From Helichrysum umbraculigerum (Eukaryota > Streptophyta > Magnoliopsida > Asterales > Asteraceae), in assembly GCA_949592205.1 (NCBI GenBank), contig CATIUR010000003.1, forward strand, positions 155,686,759 through 155,750,758: a DNA stretch of 64,000 nucleotides, read 5' to 3'. Under the pieces are notes generated by a model, which was given only the letters and a program-made list of their open reading frames with translations, had not been told where the DNA came from and ran no database searches. Made by a program: the position numbers and the translations under genes. Position 1 is the first letter of the stretch; every line of letters begins with the position of its first letter. Of the stretch, positions 11,903 through 24,299 are shown piece after piece.

Positions 11903-14103
11903 TGTAACACCCAGTTCTCGGGTCTAGTAGTATTTTATATTTTCTGACTGTGAATTATTATTAAGTGTGTCAGAAAATAGGTGTGTTGTGCTAGTTGAAA
12001 ATAAATGGGTAAAAGAGTCGAATAATTTATTGTGACTAATAAATTGTTGATTGTTTTAAATTAACTCAGTTGACGGTAAAATAAAATAATGTTTCCCCGC
12101 AAATGGTTTTTAAGTTCCAGACAATGATAAATACGGGGACTAAAATTTAACTAGTTGTGTAATATATCCATATATTGAGTCGGTTGTTTATTTCATACCT
12201 ATCTCCATCGATATACATACGTACGCACATACATACATATCCTCAAATGGTGAAACCCTAAATTACTTCAAGAAATCATCTTTTAACATCAAATTGAAGC
12301 TTCCTAACAAGAATTCAAGCCTCTCTAATCATCCTAATCAAGGTATGATCTAGTGTTCTTCAAGTTCTAAAACCTAGAAAATTGGGGTTTTGGTGTTCTT
12401 GATTGAAATCCGAAATTAGGGTTTCAAATAGTTGAATTGATATGAGTTAAGCTTTAATAACATGTATTAATCATTCCATCATCATCATAAACATGTTATA
12501 AGTATTGATTCTTGATTTTCATGTAAACTTGAAAATGAGTTTTTGTGGATTTGATAGAATTAAGATGATTCATGTGGAATTGAGGTTGGAAATGATGATA
12601 TAGTTGTTAATTAATGCTTATTCTATGATTATAACATATCCCTTAGTTGAGAATTGAAGAAATTGACTAAGTGTTCTTAAGGGTTGAGGATCATAATGAT
12701 TTTATGAGTTTGATGAATTAAATGATGGAATTAGTATGGTTTAGTAGTAAAAACACTTAATGGATAGGTAAGAAGTAAAATTATAAGTTAGTTGGTTGAT
12801 TTTCCACTAAGCTCATAATTTGAGTTTTGGTGATTGTTGAGGTTAGAGGTTAATAACTTTAGTAATGGATTAATGATGTTGATTAGTGATGAGTTGGTCA
12901 AGTTGAAGTTGAAAAGTGATTATCGTGATAACTAATCAAGATTTATTTGATAAATTGATGATATTGAAGGTGGATAATCTTGTTATATGGTTTTATGAGG
13001 TTAATTGGTTATTCATAATCTATAAATGAAGTATGTTGAATTGTTGTAAATAGGTAACAATTTATGTGAATGATGGTATTATATTGGATATTAAATATGT
13101 TGTTTGATGAAGATGAATTAATATGATGTCACATATAGATTTTAAAACAAGTAACTAACTTGTTCTATTTTGTTGTAATTCCAGTTGAGCAGAAGACTCA
13201 GTGATATTAGACTACTGAGTGGATGCCTGAGGTGGTCGGTGAGTGGATCTCTAATCCTCAGTATAACTTGGTTGTAACGAGTTTGGTTACAACAAGTAAC
13301 ATATTATTACTATTATAGTTGCCATGATGATTATTATAGTTAGTAATAATATGGTTGATATAATAACGTTGACCTGATGAATATATGATTTGTTGATTAT
13401 GTGATCACTGGACTTGTTGTTGGCCTTCGGGCATCAGTTGTTAATGAGGTCAACGAGTTGTTGTTGAACTGTTGGTTGGGCTAGTCGGTTATTCAAGGTT
13501 TAACACACCTCCTGTGTTAGTTGAGAATAACCACTAGCTATCGGTCTCGTCCGTTATGGCCATACGGATATGGTTGGGTAAGTGTTCTTGGGGAGCCTCC
13601 CGGGTATTATGGTTATCCCCAGAGCCACCGATGCCTCATTATGAAGTCCGTTGCTTGTTGAATAGTTGCTTTGATGATAAGTTGACCAGTTGAACAGTTG
13701 CCCTGTTGCTTTGCTAAATGGTGGTATTGTCTACTTTGTTGGTTATGTGTTAATTGTTGTATGCAAAGTTGTTGAGCTAAGTTAGCCTGTTGCTTAGTTA
13801 TCTACTCACTTAGCTTTATGCTAATCCCCCACATTAACACTTCTTGCAGGTTTTGGCTTTAATATTGGGTGGGCAAGAAGTTGGACTAGAAGGAATGTTT
13901 GACTACGAGGCTCTACTCTGATAGTTAATTTGTATAAAATAATGTGTCATCATGTTTTTATATAATACCTCGGTTGAAGAAATTATAGTTTTGAAAAGGT
14001 TAAATTTTATAGCATTGATAAAAGGATGTAAATTATTACTATCTATTTGGACTTACGCTTCCGATTTACTATATTAAATTGAGAATAAATGAGGGGTGTT
14101 ATA
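11903..14103 (+). repeat. 3' LTR of the LARD-like element, 2201 bp
   Basis: Direct copy of 5977-8179 with one 2-bp deletion (GGGTTGTGAGG reads GGGTTGAGG). Followed at once by the TAAAC duplication and the interrupted MITE. Confidence 0.9.
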
Positions 14104-14386
14104 TAAACCCTAAACCCTAAACGCAACACTGTAACACACGTGTTAGTAATGTGAAACCCACTAAAAATAATGGAAAAAAAAACTCGTCGAAAGTATGCCT
14201 TAATGAATGGAAAATCGGAGAGGATCAAACGCTGAATCTAATGGTGCAATTTTCATAATTTTTCGATTTGTCGTTTGTGAGATATTTAACTTAAGGGGTA
14301 AGTGAGTTTTGTATTCTCTTTGTACACATGGCACCATATCATTGGTTCCTCTATTCTCACACAAAATTTTAGTCTCATTTGAACCT

Positions 14387-15083
14387 TACCCAATAATAAT
14401 AATAATAATCAAAATCAATTAGATGTGCAAGCAAGAATCTATGAATCTATTTGATGTACATGGTTAAGCCAAACAGAATTACCAACCAAACGAAACCAAA
14501 TTGACAGGTTGTGCCCTTCATTTATGTCCACTATTATCTTTGTATGTAAATGGCAAAAAAATAAACTTGTATGACTCTAAGGGCTCTAACTAACAAGCAT
14601 AATAAGTTCTTATGAACATAGAAAGCATTAACATATGACTAATTCACGAAAGACGGCATGAGGTAAGCTTTAGCACGTACATAGTCGAGTAGAATTAGTT
14701 GTTACAGGAAGCAGGTGATGAATCTGCCACACTACACGTAGATGCTTGGGAATGGATCCTAATTGTATTCCAGCTTCCAAACCTATTAGTAGTATTAAGT
14801 AACCAACAAAAATAGTGCCATAAGCCAAAATAATTTAAGCCTGATTACTAATGTATAAGTTGATTTCAGTTATATCACTGACCAGTTAAATCGGTCAAAC
14901 GGGTTTAAAAGATAGTATCATGTAAACAATTTGGAAAAAGAGAGTCGATTTAATCAAACAAAGGACTAAGTATCCATCAGTGCCATGATAAGATTGCTTT
15001 GACCAAAATAATCCAAAATTTCAAATTTCTTGTTAAACAAACGTTTACACTATAGAAATAAGGTTTCACTCAACTCACCAGAA
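14387..15083. other. Intergenic spacer
   Basis: An (AAT)-type microsatellite of about 20 bases follows the MITE end. Beyond that I see no gene or element end here. Confidence 0.4.
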
Positions 15084-15537
15084 TCAGCGCCTGAGATCGG
15101 ATCCTCCTTTCGATTCAGAACTTGCACCTATCAATTAACCAACACAGCGACAATGCCATAATAAACATCTCTGTAGCTATAAATTAATATATTTGATTTA
15201 AGGTGTTATATGATGTAAACGCATAAAAGGGGTACTTGAATATAACGGTGGGTTAATTTACCAGAAGCAGCAGTTGGCTTATTAATAAAGACCACGGGCC
15301 TCATACCCAATCCTTCGCTGACAACAATCCTTCGCTGACAACATAGGGTCTTCTTGTGTCTGGAAAATTACCCACGGGCTTGGGATCCGGGGAATGCGCC
15401 CTCATTTTTAGATATTCTTGCCTCCAGGGACCAAATTCATCAGCAGTTACATTGATGTTCATCCGTTACATGGCCACTGTTTCACTTGACATATCAGGAG
15501 CCGCCACATGCTGGGATATTAGTTTCATTTTTCGTAC
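15084..15537 (-). pseudogene. Pseudogene of an unrecognised gene, last two exons
   Basis: Two exon-like blocks with good splice borders can be read: 15262-15537 (after a TAG acceptor, ending at a GTAAAT donor) and 15084-15127 (ending at a TGA stop). The conceptual protein contains TADEFGPWRQEYLKMR, then PKPVGNFPDT, and would end near SESKGGSDLRR. An in-frame TAA lies at 15466-15468. A 17-bp tandem duplication at about 15318-15352 (TCCTTCGCTGACAACA unit) shifts the frame. A second, shorter copy of the same exon and its flanking intron lies at 23567-23745. I do not recognise the family. Confidence 0.5.
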
Positions 15538-18318
15538 CTATTTAAACAAAAGAGTAAGTTGTTAACAAACACTGTCTAAATTAGTACTTGACATCTTGGA
15601 GCACGGAACGCAGCATGGAGGAGATATAAATTCAGCAAAAACAACATTAATATCAATATTATCCTGGTGTATTACTCTCTCTGCTTTGCAAAAAGCACAA
15701 AAAATTATTCTGGTGTACTACAACATGAATAGCAAGTACTAAATAGCATTGTCTGTTAACAACAAACAATGGGAGACTTCATAGATTTGGCGGACATAAA
15801 GTTGAACCATGTTATTCTTGGAACCACACTCTGCCATATAATAAATCACAATCAATATTACAAACCCAATTACCAATGTGAACAGATAGTCAAATATTAT
15901 GGAATCGTGTAAGTTAATATCATCCTACACGAATACTTGACTTTCGCGGAACAAATATTAGAACTATTCATCTTTAACAAGTGCTAATCTCCAGTACCTA
16001 ATGTGTTTGGGATTGATTAAAAACGGGTATCAGCAGCTTGTTCCATAAAAGGAAGTGCAAATATGCAGGATAGAGTTTTTTGATGACACCTACTTATCCA
16101 ATTATTTGAGAGTAGATAGACAGTTAGGAATAAGCATGGGGGAGGGTGTTTGGGATTGTTTATTTAAGTGCTTATACACTTATACATTTTCAGCAGATAA
16201 GCAATTCTTTTAATTTGGATAAAAAATGCTTATTTGCTTACTTTAATTATGATACTACTTAAGAATAAACAGCTATCTTCTTTTTAAATAAGGGTAAATT
16301 GCCAAAAAGATAACGTAAAATTCAAAACCTGCCAATGTGGGGGTATCTACTACTTCATCGCTCATAAGAAAGAACGAAGGAACCAGTGTCTGTTTGGAAA
16401 GTAACTTGTAGAAACTTTGATGACGGGGCAAAAAAAAAAACAGACATGGATCATGGTAATTATATACAAGTAATAAATTAGTTAAAAACATATACTTTCC
16501 ACATTCCAATCATTCCCAGATCTCACTCTCTCATATCTATTTTCTTTAGTCTCCCTCATACTTCTTTCGTCCAAAACACCACCACCCTCCTCTCTCCAAC
16601 TACCACCAGCCTGCCACCACAGGCCTGTACCGCTTCTCCATACCTGCCATTGATGGCCCTCACTAGCTGATGTTGCCTTCACTGGTTCTTTAATTTCTAT
16701 ATCTGAAATTTTCCAATGTTAGTTGGTGGTGTCTACAGATCAACAGTGGTTGTGGGTGCTGGGGACGGTTGAAGAAGATATGACATTCTTGACAAACACC
16801 AAATTTTTAAAGGAACCCAATAATAAATAAGAACATAACTTAAAAAGGTTAATAATAATTGATAATTGATAGTAATAATAGTAAACTAGTAACTACTGAT
16901 TAAAGAGAATAATAACAAATAATAAGAAGTACTGATTGGATTTGTGAGAGTTTATTCAAATACAGAGATATGTATATAAACAAAAATGACTTTTTAGGCA
17001 AAAGTTAATAAGATTCTACAAAAAGAAATTGAAAATTTTGAAATGTCACTTAGAAACATAATTGTCTACTCGTGAGTCGATATCATATACTAACTCGTCA
17101 CATGACTCGATCGGTAAGAATCATAATATAAAAAGACACTAATAAGTACCAAAATATCTTTTAGATCCTCATTTTTCAAAGTAAATGGCAAGCATTCTTA
17201 GATTTCATAAACTGTAAATGATGATAAGATTTATAAGAATTCATATAGATAACATGTAGTAGTTAATAAGAGAATATTTGTATTTATTACATACATTTAA
17301 AAGGTGGAATTGCGGATTCAGCGTGGGTAAGTCGATGAGTGGCATCATTCGATCAACTTAATTCTTTAGTCAGTGATTAACCATCCAACCGCTTCTTTAA
17401 TCACAATCTCTCTTAGTCTCTGTGGCTTATATTAAGATTACACTTACAAGGACAAGATCATTGTTAATAGTTTTTGTTCTCAAAAGGAGCAGAGCAGGAG
17501 TGGGCTGGTGAGGGTTAATGATGAACAACAACCACAGCTGCTTGAGTCGTTTCTATCTTAATCCTTTTCCGAAATTATCCATATATATATATATATCGTT
17601 CCAGGTGAGTTGACCCTACAGTTTTTTGTTGACTCCCATTTTCAACCGTACGATCATATTTACTTTTAATCCCCACCATTACAACTTATCATTGTTAGTT
17701 ATCTCTGCGGGTTTTTTTTTTTTGTCGGGGGTTTTAGTAACCGCTCACACGATCTCCTTGAAATCTCACATAGTATTTGATTTCAATTAGGTAGGTTACG
17801 TACCCTTAAACCAAAATCGACATCAAAATTAGGGTTACACACCCAAATCAACACAATTTTTAATGCAGAAAAACGAATACCCGAAATTTCATTATGAGCT
17901 AATATTCCAGAAATTGTATCTTGTTCTTCGTTAATCACGATGATTTGGGTAACAGCTTCCGAAATCGAGTTGTGGGTGTTGAAGTCTACTCGATGCTCTT
18001 TTGACTGCGAAGTAAGTTTTTTTAGACCCCGGCATTTTTGTTATTGTTATACACATGATTTCTGTTGGTATTTTGTTTACTGTAGCCATGTAGGTTTCCG
18101 ATTCATTTGTCTTTATGGTTTTATTGAATACACTAATTAGAGCAGGTTAGCTAATTTATGTAAATTTAATGCACCGGAATCATTTCTTGAAAACTAATTA
18201 TACCTCATGTTTGATTGCATTTTATTTAGGCTATGTAACTGTAATGCACGCGACACATTTTTTGAAATTAATTTTTACGTCATTGTGATGTATAATTGTG
18301 TGTATTATCATGTTATTA
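15538..18318. other. AT-rich spacer, no gene recognised
   Basis: No protein similarity was seen. A short (AT)n tract is at about 17582-17597. A possible small exon at 17940-18011 has an ATG and a GAA/GTAAGT donor, but its 24 codons match nothing I know. Short GAGTCGA-rich sequence near 17060-17120 recurs at 23225-23400 and may be a decayed MITE. Confidence 0.35.
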
Positions 18319-18943
18319 GAGCACAAGGAGCGCTTGATGGAGTTTCAGTGTTTAGTTCAGTGTTCAGAAGAACACTGAACTTGAACACTGAAGCAGAAAA
18401 GTAGGGTAATGGTTAATCTTAAAGTTCAGTGTTCAGTTGATTATTATATAATTTATTTTTTTTGCAAATATTCAAATATTAATCAAATAAACAATAACTA
18501 ATAACCCATTAAATAATAAAAGTACTTTCATAAAATTGATTTAAAGGTCTACATTAAACAAAACAAAAAAAATAAAAATTTAAACCTGCAAAAAAATGTG
18601 TGGTAATAATATTATTTGAAGAGTAATATAATTAAATAAAAATAATATAATAAAAAATAATATAAGTAACCCCACTCATACCAACCCCACCCATACAAAA
18701 CCCAATCGTCTTCTTCTTCATTCTTATTTACTATTTTTTATTCTGCAAAAACACAAGAAGATGGTGAAAGTTTGAAACTAAAAAATAAAAAATAAAAAAA
18801 GCAAAACGTTGCACCGAGCAACGTTGTGTTTCCAACGCCGAGGGAGAACGGCAGCGACGAACGGCGGAGCGGTGTGCTGAACGCCGACCGCCGGCGTTTT
18901 CGATGCTTGAACGTCAAGGGAGAACGGGGCACTCCCTGTGCTC
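18319..18943. mobile_element. PIF/Harbinger (Tourist-like) MITE, 625 bp
   Basis: Terminal inverted repeats are GAGCACAAGGAGCGC (18319-18333) and GCACTCCCTGTGCTC (18929-18943). They are flanked by the 3-bp target duplication TTA (18316-18318 and 18944-18946), the hallmark of PIF/Harbinger. Subterminal copies of CAGTGTT and AACACTG occur at about 18344-18435. Ends, subterminal motif and an internal ATCGAAAACGCCG-type block are shared with the transposase-bearing element at 40172-51288, in reversed orientation. It has no coding capacity and is best read as a deletion derivative of that family. Confidence 0.85.
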
Positions 18944-18946
18944 TTA

Positions 18947-21429
18947 TAATGAAGTGGAATCACCTTGTCATCTGCAAGGTTCACATTAATATTTATGGTG
19001 TTTTACGATTGAATTGCCAAAGTGTATTTACAAGGGATCATTTATTTACTTGATGTGAACTTGGATAGTGCTGAAGATGTGTTGATGAATCAAAAGCTTC
19101 TGGTGTTGGCTGCTAAGGATCATGAGAATCAACCACTGTTTCATGTTCCTCTTTTAGAGGTAATAGTTTTAGTTTGAAGTTTTAGCCTACGCTCTCAAAG
19201 GATCATTTAATGATCATATGTAAATGAAATTTAATGGTTTTTCTGTTTATCATTCTTAGTGTTGGCTTTGGTACAACCTTATTTGCAGGAAATATAGAAT
19301 TTTGGACCTGCAAATTGTTTAATATAACGTGCCCTACACTATTGACTGTTGTAGTTGTAACTTCAACTACAATGTAAATTCTTTAATACAACGGGACCAA
19401 CTAATCAATCTTCTCTATGACATTCTTACTGCAAGAGGAGACTTATTTAGTGATTATAAGAGGTAAGGTTCATCTAGTGGTGGTAATGATTTTGGTAAGT
19501 AGGATTTCTTTTCTAAAATGACTTGAGCCAAATATTTCATTTAATCGAGGTGTGTGATTGACTACAGTTGGCAAATTGGACACATCACGCATCTTGGATA
19601 AACATCAAAATGGGCGAGGCTCAAACTGATAAATTGTGGTACGGCTCAGGTTAGGTTGTTCTCTACCACTTTTTGCTCAATGTTCTTAGCTATATGCGTT
19701 AGATTCAAAACGAGTCACTTTTAGCACGTGTTGAATTGCCTCAGGACAGATGGACCCGAAAAGACGATTATCCATTTATTTAAATAAGATATAAGTGATT
19801 TATGTGTTACTTATAATAACAAAAGGTGAATTATTACAATGATAATAATGTTACATTGACTAAGCCGGTGTAGGAGGTTGTATGCATTCAAGTATTCTAG
19901 GTGAGTTTTGACCAAATTCTTAGCGAATTTGTAATAAGCATACCTCAGATTGACACATTCATAACTCATAAGCATTTAGGTCCTAAACATCACCTCTTTT
20001 ATAAGGTAGACAAGTATTAATTCAAGTGGCACATATGGCACATGTGTTTTTATTTTCTAACATTGATCATTTATATATTGCATTTCTAACATTGATCATT
20101 TATATATTGCATGATATTTTCTAAAATGTTATTACTTTTAGGATAAAGTTCGATCATAAGTTTTGTTAATCTACCCAAACTGACACCCTATGGATGACAT
20201 TTGACTACATCCACTCGACATACATATACATGATTGATCGGAACTACTTTTTTGTGGCAGGTTAGTCATTATATGTTTTTATTATTTAGTTTTGCTACGA
20301 AAGAACTGTTGTTGCTCTTAATTCCTTATTACTACTCTTTTTCCTCCTGATGTTATGGCAGATATAAATGGAAAGGGCACGAGAGTTTGTCAATTCTCAC
20401 GAGATATGTAAGTCCAATGCATATCACTTGAATCTTTTTAGTGCTAAAAAGGTAACTTTGTTTCTTTCAGAAGTGGTTTGCTTTGTTAACTTTTTTTGTT
20501 TTATTGTGTGTACACTTTCTGTTGCTGATTGACATATTTGAGCCTCTTATTCCTAAAGAACAGAATACTCCCAATGGTCACCATTTTTAACCTGAGAATT
20601 TTGATTTATATTAATACTTTACAAATCAAGTTATTTCTCTTTGTGTAATTTTGATCATTTGAAAATGTATCCTCATACTGTTACTATATCAGTGGATTTG
20701 CACCCAATGTTGCCCTTCTTGTAATGGGAATGAAGTTCCATTAGGAAAACTGAAAAATGTGGTACTTTGGTGAGAGTTTTGAGCATTATACCTGCCTGTT
20801 ATTTGTCTCGAATCTCTGGACTTTTATTAGTTTTTAGAGGTAGTAAGAATTTCTATTTATAAATTCAAGTTGACGAAATATGTCTCATTTGACTCTTTAG
20901 TATAAAATAATCGTGTCACGGGCATCCTAATTTCACATATGTATGTTTGTCATCTTCGACTTCAGTGAATGTATTGATATTTTAGTTTCAGAGTATTTTT
21001 GAGATATTCAAGCTTATATGTTTTGTTTACTCTTCTTGCTCACAAAATATCATATCAAACATTACTAAAATTGGTAAACCTAGGCACCGCCCGGGTATAA
21101 CACTAGTTACACTAAAAGCATGTGTGATTCTGACTCATAAGAGCATATGATACCCGACAACGTGAAGGAAGATCAGGTCCTCTATGACGTCCTTTTCTCC
21201 CCACTTCCAGAATACTATGAGTTCTTTTAGTGTTTGTAATTTGAACGCATGATACAATGCATGCACGTTTCTTGGTTGTCATCTTAAGAAAGCATAGTGA
21301 TGTAGCCTACTAAATTCCTTATCCTAGCATTACAATGATATCGCTCGATTTGTATATGTTTATCTCTCGCTATATCATCTTTTTTGTTCTTATTTCTAGT
21401 CAATTTCATGAACTTTCGGTACTTATTTA
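18947..21429. other. Spacer with unidentified exon-like pieces
   Basis: A block at about 19043-19160 (+) reads as LDVNLDSAEDVLMNQKLL followed by LAAKDHENQPLFHVPLLE and ends at a GAG/GTAATA donor, so it looks like a real or relict exon. I could not assign it to a family. Blocks at 20190-20260 and 20360-20450 also have donor-like ends but unclear reading frames. A Helitron-type end (CTAG at 21103-21106) is described separately. The rest is AT-rich. Confidence 0.3.
21090..21106 (+). mobile_element. Possible degenerate Helitron 3' end
   Basis: GC-rich CACCGCCCGGGT is followed by TATAACA and CTAG, with T next, the layout of plant Helitron 3' termini. The hairpin is poor and no 5' end was located, so this is tentative. 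Confidence 0.3.
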
Positions 21430-23080
21430 GTTTGAAATTGATCTCGTGTGTTAAGGTTAAAGATTGAGGAAGAAAAGATGAAAAGATGAAAGAGTTTTTA
21501 GATTTGGCTATGCTGCACCATTTTGGCCATATCTCCCTCATACGAACTCGGATTGAGGTGATTCAGGCGGCCAAACGTTCGTATTTCAGAGATCTACAAA
21601 TCTGCAAAATATGGTTTTCTGAAAAATAGGATAAGCCGCCGGATAGGGGTGAGAAGCAGCCGGGTACAAGGTAAAAATCGGCAACAGAAAAAAGCCTTAA
21701 AATGAAGGCTGGGCAAGATGGCGGCTAGGGGTCCTTAGCAGCCGGCTAGGGGTGTCTAGCAGCCGGCTAAGGGTCCCAAGATGGCTACTTGATTAAGTCT
21801 ATCAAGCCACCGGCTAAGACACCCAAGCCGGCGGCTTGGAGTGTCGGCAGAGCAGTTTTTGACCCTTAAAACACATTTTCTTCCCCATCTCTCACCTAAC
21901 TTTCTCATACCCGACCTAGCAGCCCCCATGGGCAATTTTTTAGTGTTCTTGAGTTATTTTTCACCATCTTGAAGATCTTCCATCATATTAAATCATTCGG
22001 TCACGAGGAATCATCATCCAAATATTGTAATCACTCGGTTTGCATTTTTATTCGATATAATTATGTTTCCTTTGATTTCACTTATTATTTGTGATAGTTT
22101 GAGTATGATTGTTAGTGGCTAGTTTTATTTACTTGCTTGGATGAATTAACTAGTGATTAGGGGTGTTATATTTTGGTGTTTGATTATGATTGAGTTTAGA
22201 ATTCCTCCATGATTTTATATGTTTTTAGCTCAAATAATTTATGGAATTTGTTGGTAGCTCTAACTAGCAATTATAGCGAATGTTTGTTGTTAGTTGGAAT
22301 TATTTTTGTTTGTATGTCGATGTACAAATGAACCTTTGCTTGCGGATGCGAAAATTGGTATAAGTAACATAAATGAGCTAAAATATATGAGTTGATGAAT
22401 ATGGCGAACGTCTTTCATTTTGGATGAATTATAAACTTGTAAAACTTGAACTTTATGTTTAATCGTGACTCCTTGCGTAATTGAGCTTAAAATAGTTTCT
22501 TTGCTTATTTGGTAAATGACTAATGAATATAGCGAACGTTTTTCATTGGTAATTTGCTATCAATTATTTGTCTATAAATGATTGAACAAACATTGCGAAC
22601 GTAGATTTGGAATAAGCAAGATTCTTTAAGCTTAATTGTGCAAGATGGTAACCATGGCGAACGTCCGTTACTAGATTAAATCATAGGTTTGTAAATTGAA
22701 GTTGAATCATTAGGAGATGGCGAACGTTAATCCTATGTTAAATGGAAATTTACTTTTGCATAATATAAACTGGTTATAACTCTGCACCCCGAAATCACTA
22801 GTGACATAATCCAAGCAAGTATTGTTTTTAATATCCGAATTTACAACAAATCAATTTGACTCTTCCTGAGTCCACTATTGCCTAGTTTTAGTTTAAAAGT
22901 AGTTTTTAAGCAACGTGACAAATCGGTCACAAAACCCCCACATGTACTTTTTTCTGTATAAATTATTTGCACTTGAATATAATTCTTAAACTCACATTCC
23001 CTGTGTTCGAACCCGAACTTACCCAACTATACTACTACACGATAGGGTCCACTGCACGGTTGTGTTTTGGTCTAGCACAG
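21430..23080 (+). repeat. Dispersed repeat, copy C, with GGCGAACGT motifs
   Basis: This region matches 28880-30440 in reverse orientation. Shared blocks include a segment rich in AGCCGGCGG/CCGGCTAAGG (21600-21850), a segment at 22040-22180 including TGATTAGGGGTGTTATA, a series of GCGAACGT motifs (22278-22740), and an end at 22990-23060 whose complement contains CACAGGGAATGTGAG and ACCCTATCG. The last sequence type resembles end regions of large plant gypsy elements. No pol gene is present, so the class is left open. Confidence 0.55.
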
Positions 23081-23566
23081 TACTTTCTTGTTCATTTACA
23101 ACGATAAAATTTTAAGACTAGATTTCATACATCATACAAATATTGTAGTTTCTTTTGTTGAAATGATGTAAGGATCAGATAATTTGTCTCATGTGTTAGT
23201 TTATTCATTTCCATTAGTGTATTTGTCTAAGGAGATCAACTCGAATCGATCGCTATCAGCATGACTCAACTCGACTCGAAAGAGTCGATAAATGACTCAT
23301 AAAAGTCAAGGTCATTTAAAAGTCAATGACCGAGTCACCTAAATTTAGGGGTAATCTAATTCCACGTTGAAGAGTCGACTCGTTACTCGTAAGACGAGTT
23401 TGACAACTATTCTTATACATGATACAAAAACAAAGTACTAACAATAAGCCAACATAACTTCAACTTAATTACTATAATTCTAATATATAAATTTTGTTTT
23501 AATTATATTATTGACCAGTTAAACGCATAACAATGGGTACTTGGATATAACAGTGGGTTAATTTAC
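23081..23566. other. Spacer with GAGTCGA-rich repeat
   Basis: 23225-23410 contains many short GACTCGA, GAGTCGA and ACTCGT words in both orientations, suggesting a decayed MITE; its limits are unclear. Nothing else was recognised. Confidence 0.35.
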
Positions 23567-23745
23567 CAGCAGCAGCAGCGGTTGTGTTATTAATAAAGAC
23601 CACGGGCCCCATACCCAATCCTTCATGGACAACATAGGGTCTTCCTGTGTCTGGAAAATTACCAACGGGCTCAGGATTCGGACAATGCGGCGCCCTCGTT
23701 TTAAGAAAGTCTTGCTTGACGAAATCCGTCGGCAATTACATCGGA
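23567..23745 (-). pseudogene. Second copy of the 15262-15537 pseudogene exon, truncated
   Basis: Reads KTRAPHCPNPEPVGNF, then DTGRPYVVHEGLGMGP, and ends at a GTAAAT donor, colinear with the exon at 15262-15537. Similarity continues into the intron (23510-23566 against 15215-15261). It lacks the 17-bp duplication of the other copy but stops abruptly near 23745. Family not recognised. Confidence 0.5.
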
Positions 23746-23875
23746 GAGGCTCAGGAAAACCATTTTGTTCATTTGGGGTTGGGATTTCTATCGGTACCTG
23801 TACGGGTATTTGTAATTGCTTAAATTACATATATGGTACCTTGGGTTCATATAAATTATGGTTTTTAACTTTTTA

Positions 23876-24185
23876 AAAGAGTAAATTAAATTCCCAATCC
23901 TCGAACTATCTATCTCATTAATTAACTTCACTCCCACTCTCCGGGTCAGATTTTTTACGGGTTTAGTCTTAACTCGATTTTTTTTCACTCCCCATCCTTC
24001 ATCCATCATGAAATAACTAAAATACCCTTAAAATTTTAGGAGACTTTTATCCTTTGAGAAATGGAGAGTGAAACGAAAAAACCGAGTAACAGAACTGAAC
24101 CCATAAAAAATTTGACCCGACAATGTAAAATTAAATTAATGACATATTTAAAGAACGAAAAATGTAATTTATTCTTTTATTATTA
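23876..24185. mobile_element. Stem-loop MITE
   Basis: About 300 bp that fold back on themselves. The left arm contains GAGTAAATTAAATTCC, TCATTAATTAAC, GGGTCAGATTTTTTACGGG. The right arm contains the complements of GGGTCAAATTTTTTATGGG, TCATTAATTTAA and GAATAAATTACATT. No coding capacity. The superfamily is not determined. Confidence 0.6.
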
Positions 24186-24299
24186 ATAATAATAAGGTGT
24201 ACAACTTAGTTACATTCACATCTAGATTATCCAAAAAATAAAGTTCATTTCAGAGTTGATATAATCTTGAAAAATATTGAATATAGCTAACTTATAGGG

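Larger units (their letters stand above)
5977..14103 (+). mobile_element. Complete non-autonomous gypsy-type LTR element (LARD-like), 8127 bp
   Basis: The two LTRs are 5977-8179 and 11903-14103, flanked by a perfect 5-bp target duplication TAAAC (5972-5976 and 14104-14108). LTR ends are TGTAACACCC and GGGGTGTTATA. The primer-binding site TGGTATCAGAGC (8183-8194) fits initiator tRNA-Met. The polypurine tract is at about 11888-11902, preceded by TTTCGAGGACGAAATC, a sequence usual before the 3' LTR of Tekay/Del-type chromoviruses. The 3.7-kb interior (8180-11902) shows no gag, protease, RT or integrase, so mobility would need proteins from a relative. The LTRs differ by one 2-bp deletion near 12685 and by no substitution I noticed, so the insertion is young. 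Confidence 0.9.
5480..14386. mobile_element. Telomere-repeat MITE (copy 2), split by an LTR element
   Basis: The left part (5480-5976) begins with a degenerate end (AGAGTTCAATTGAG) and runs into TTTAGGG-type repeats. The right part (14104-14386) resumes in ACCCTAAACCC repeats and ends CTCATTTGAACCTTACCC, matching copy 1. Between them sits the 8.1-kb LTR element 5977-14103 with its own TAAAC target duplication, so the MITE is the older layer. Confidence 0.75.

Noticed and set aside
22990..23010. B-box-like GTTCGAACCC suggesting a tRNA or SINE
   Set aside because: No A box at the right distance, and the sequence is part of the end of dispersed repeat copy C.
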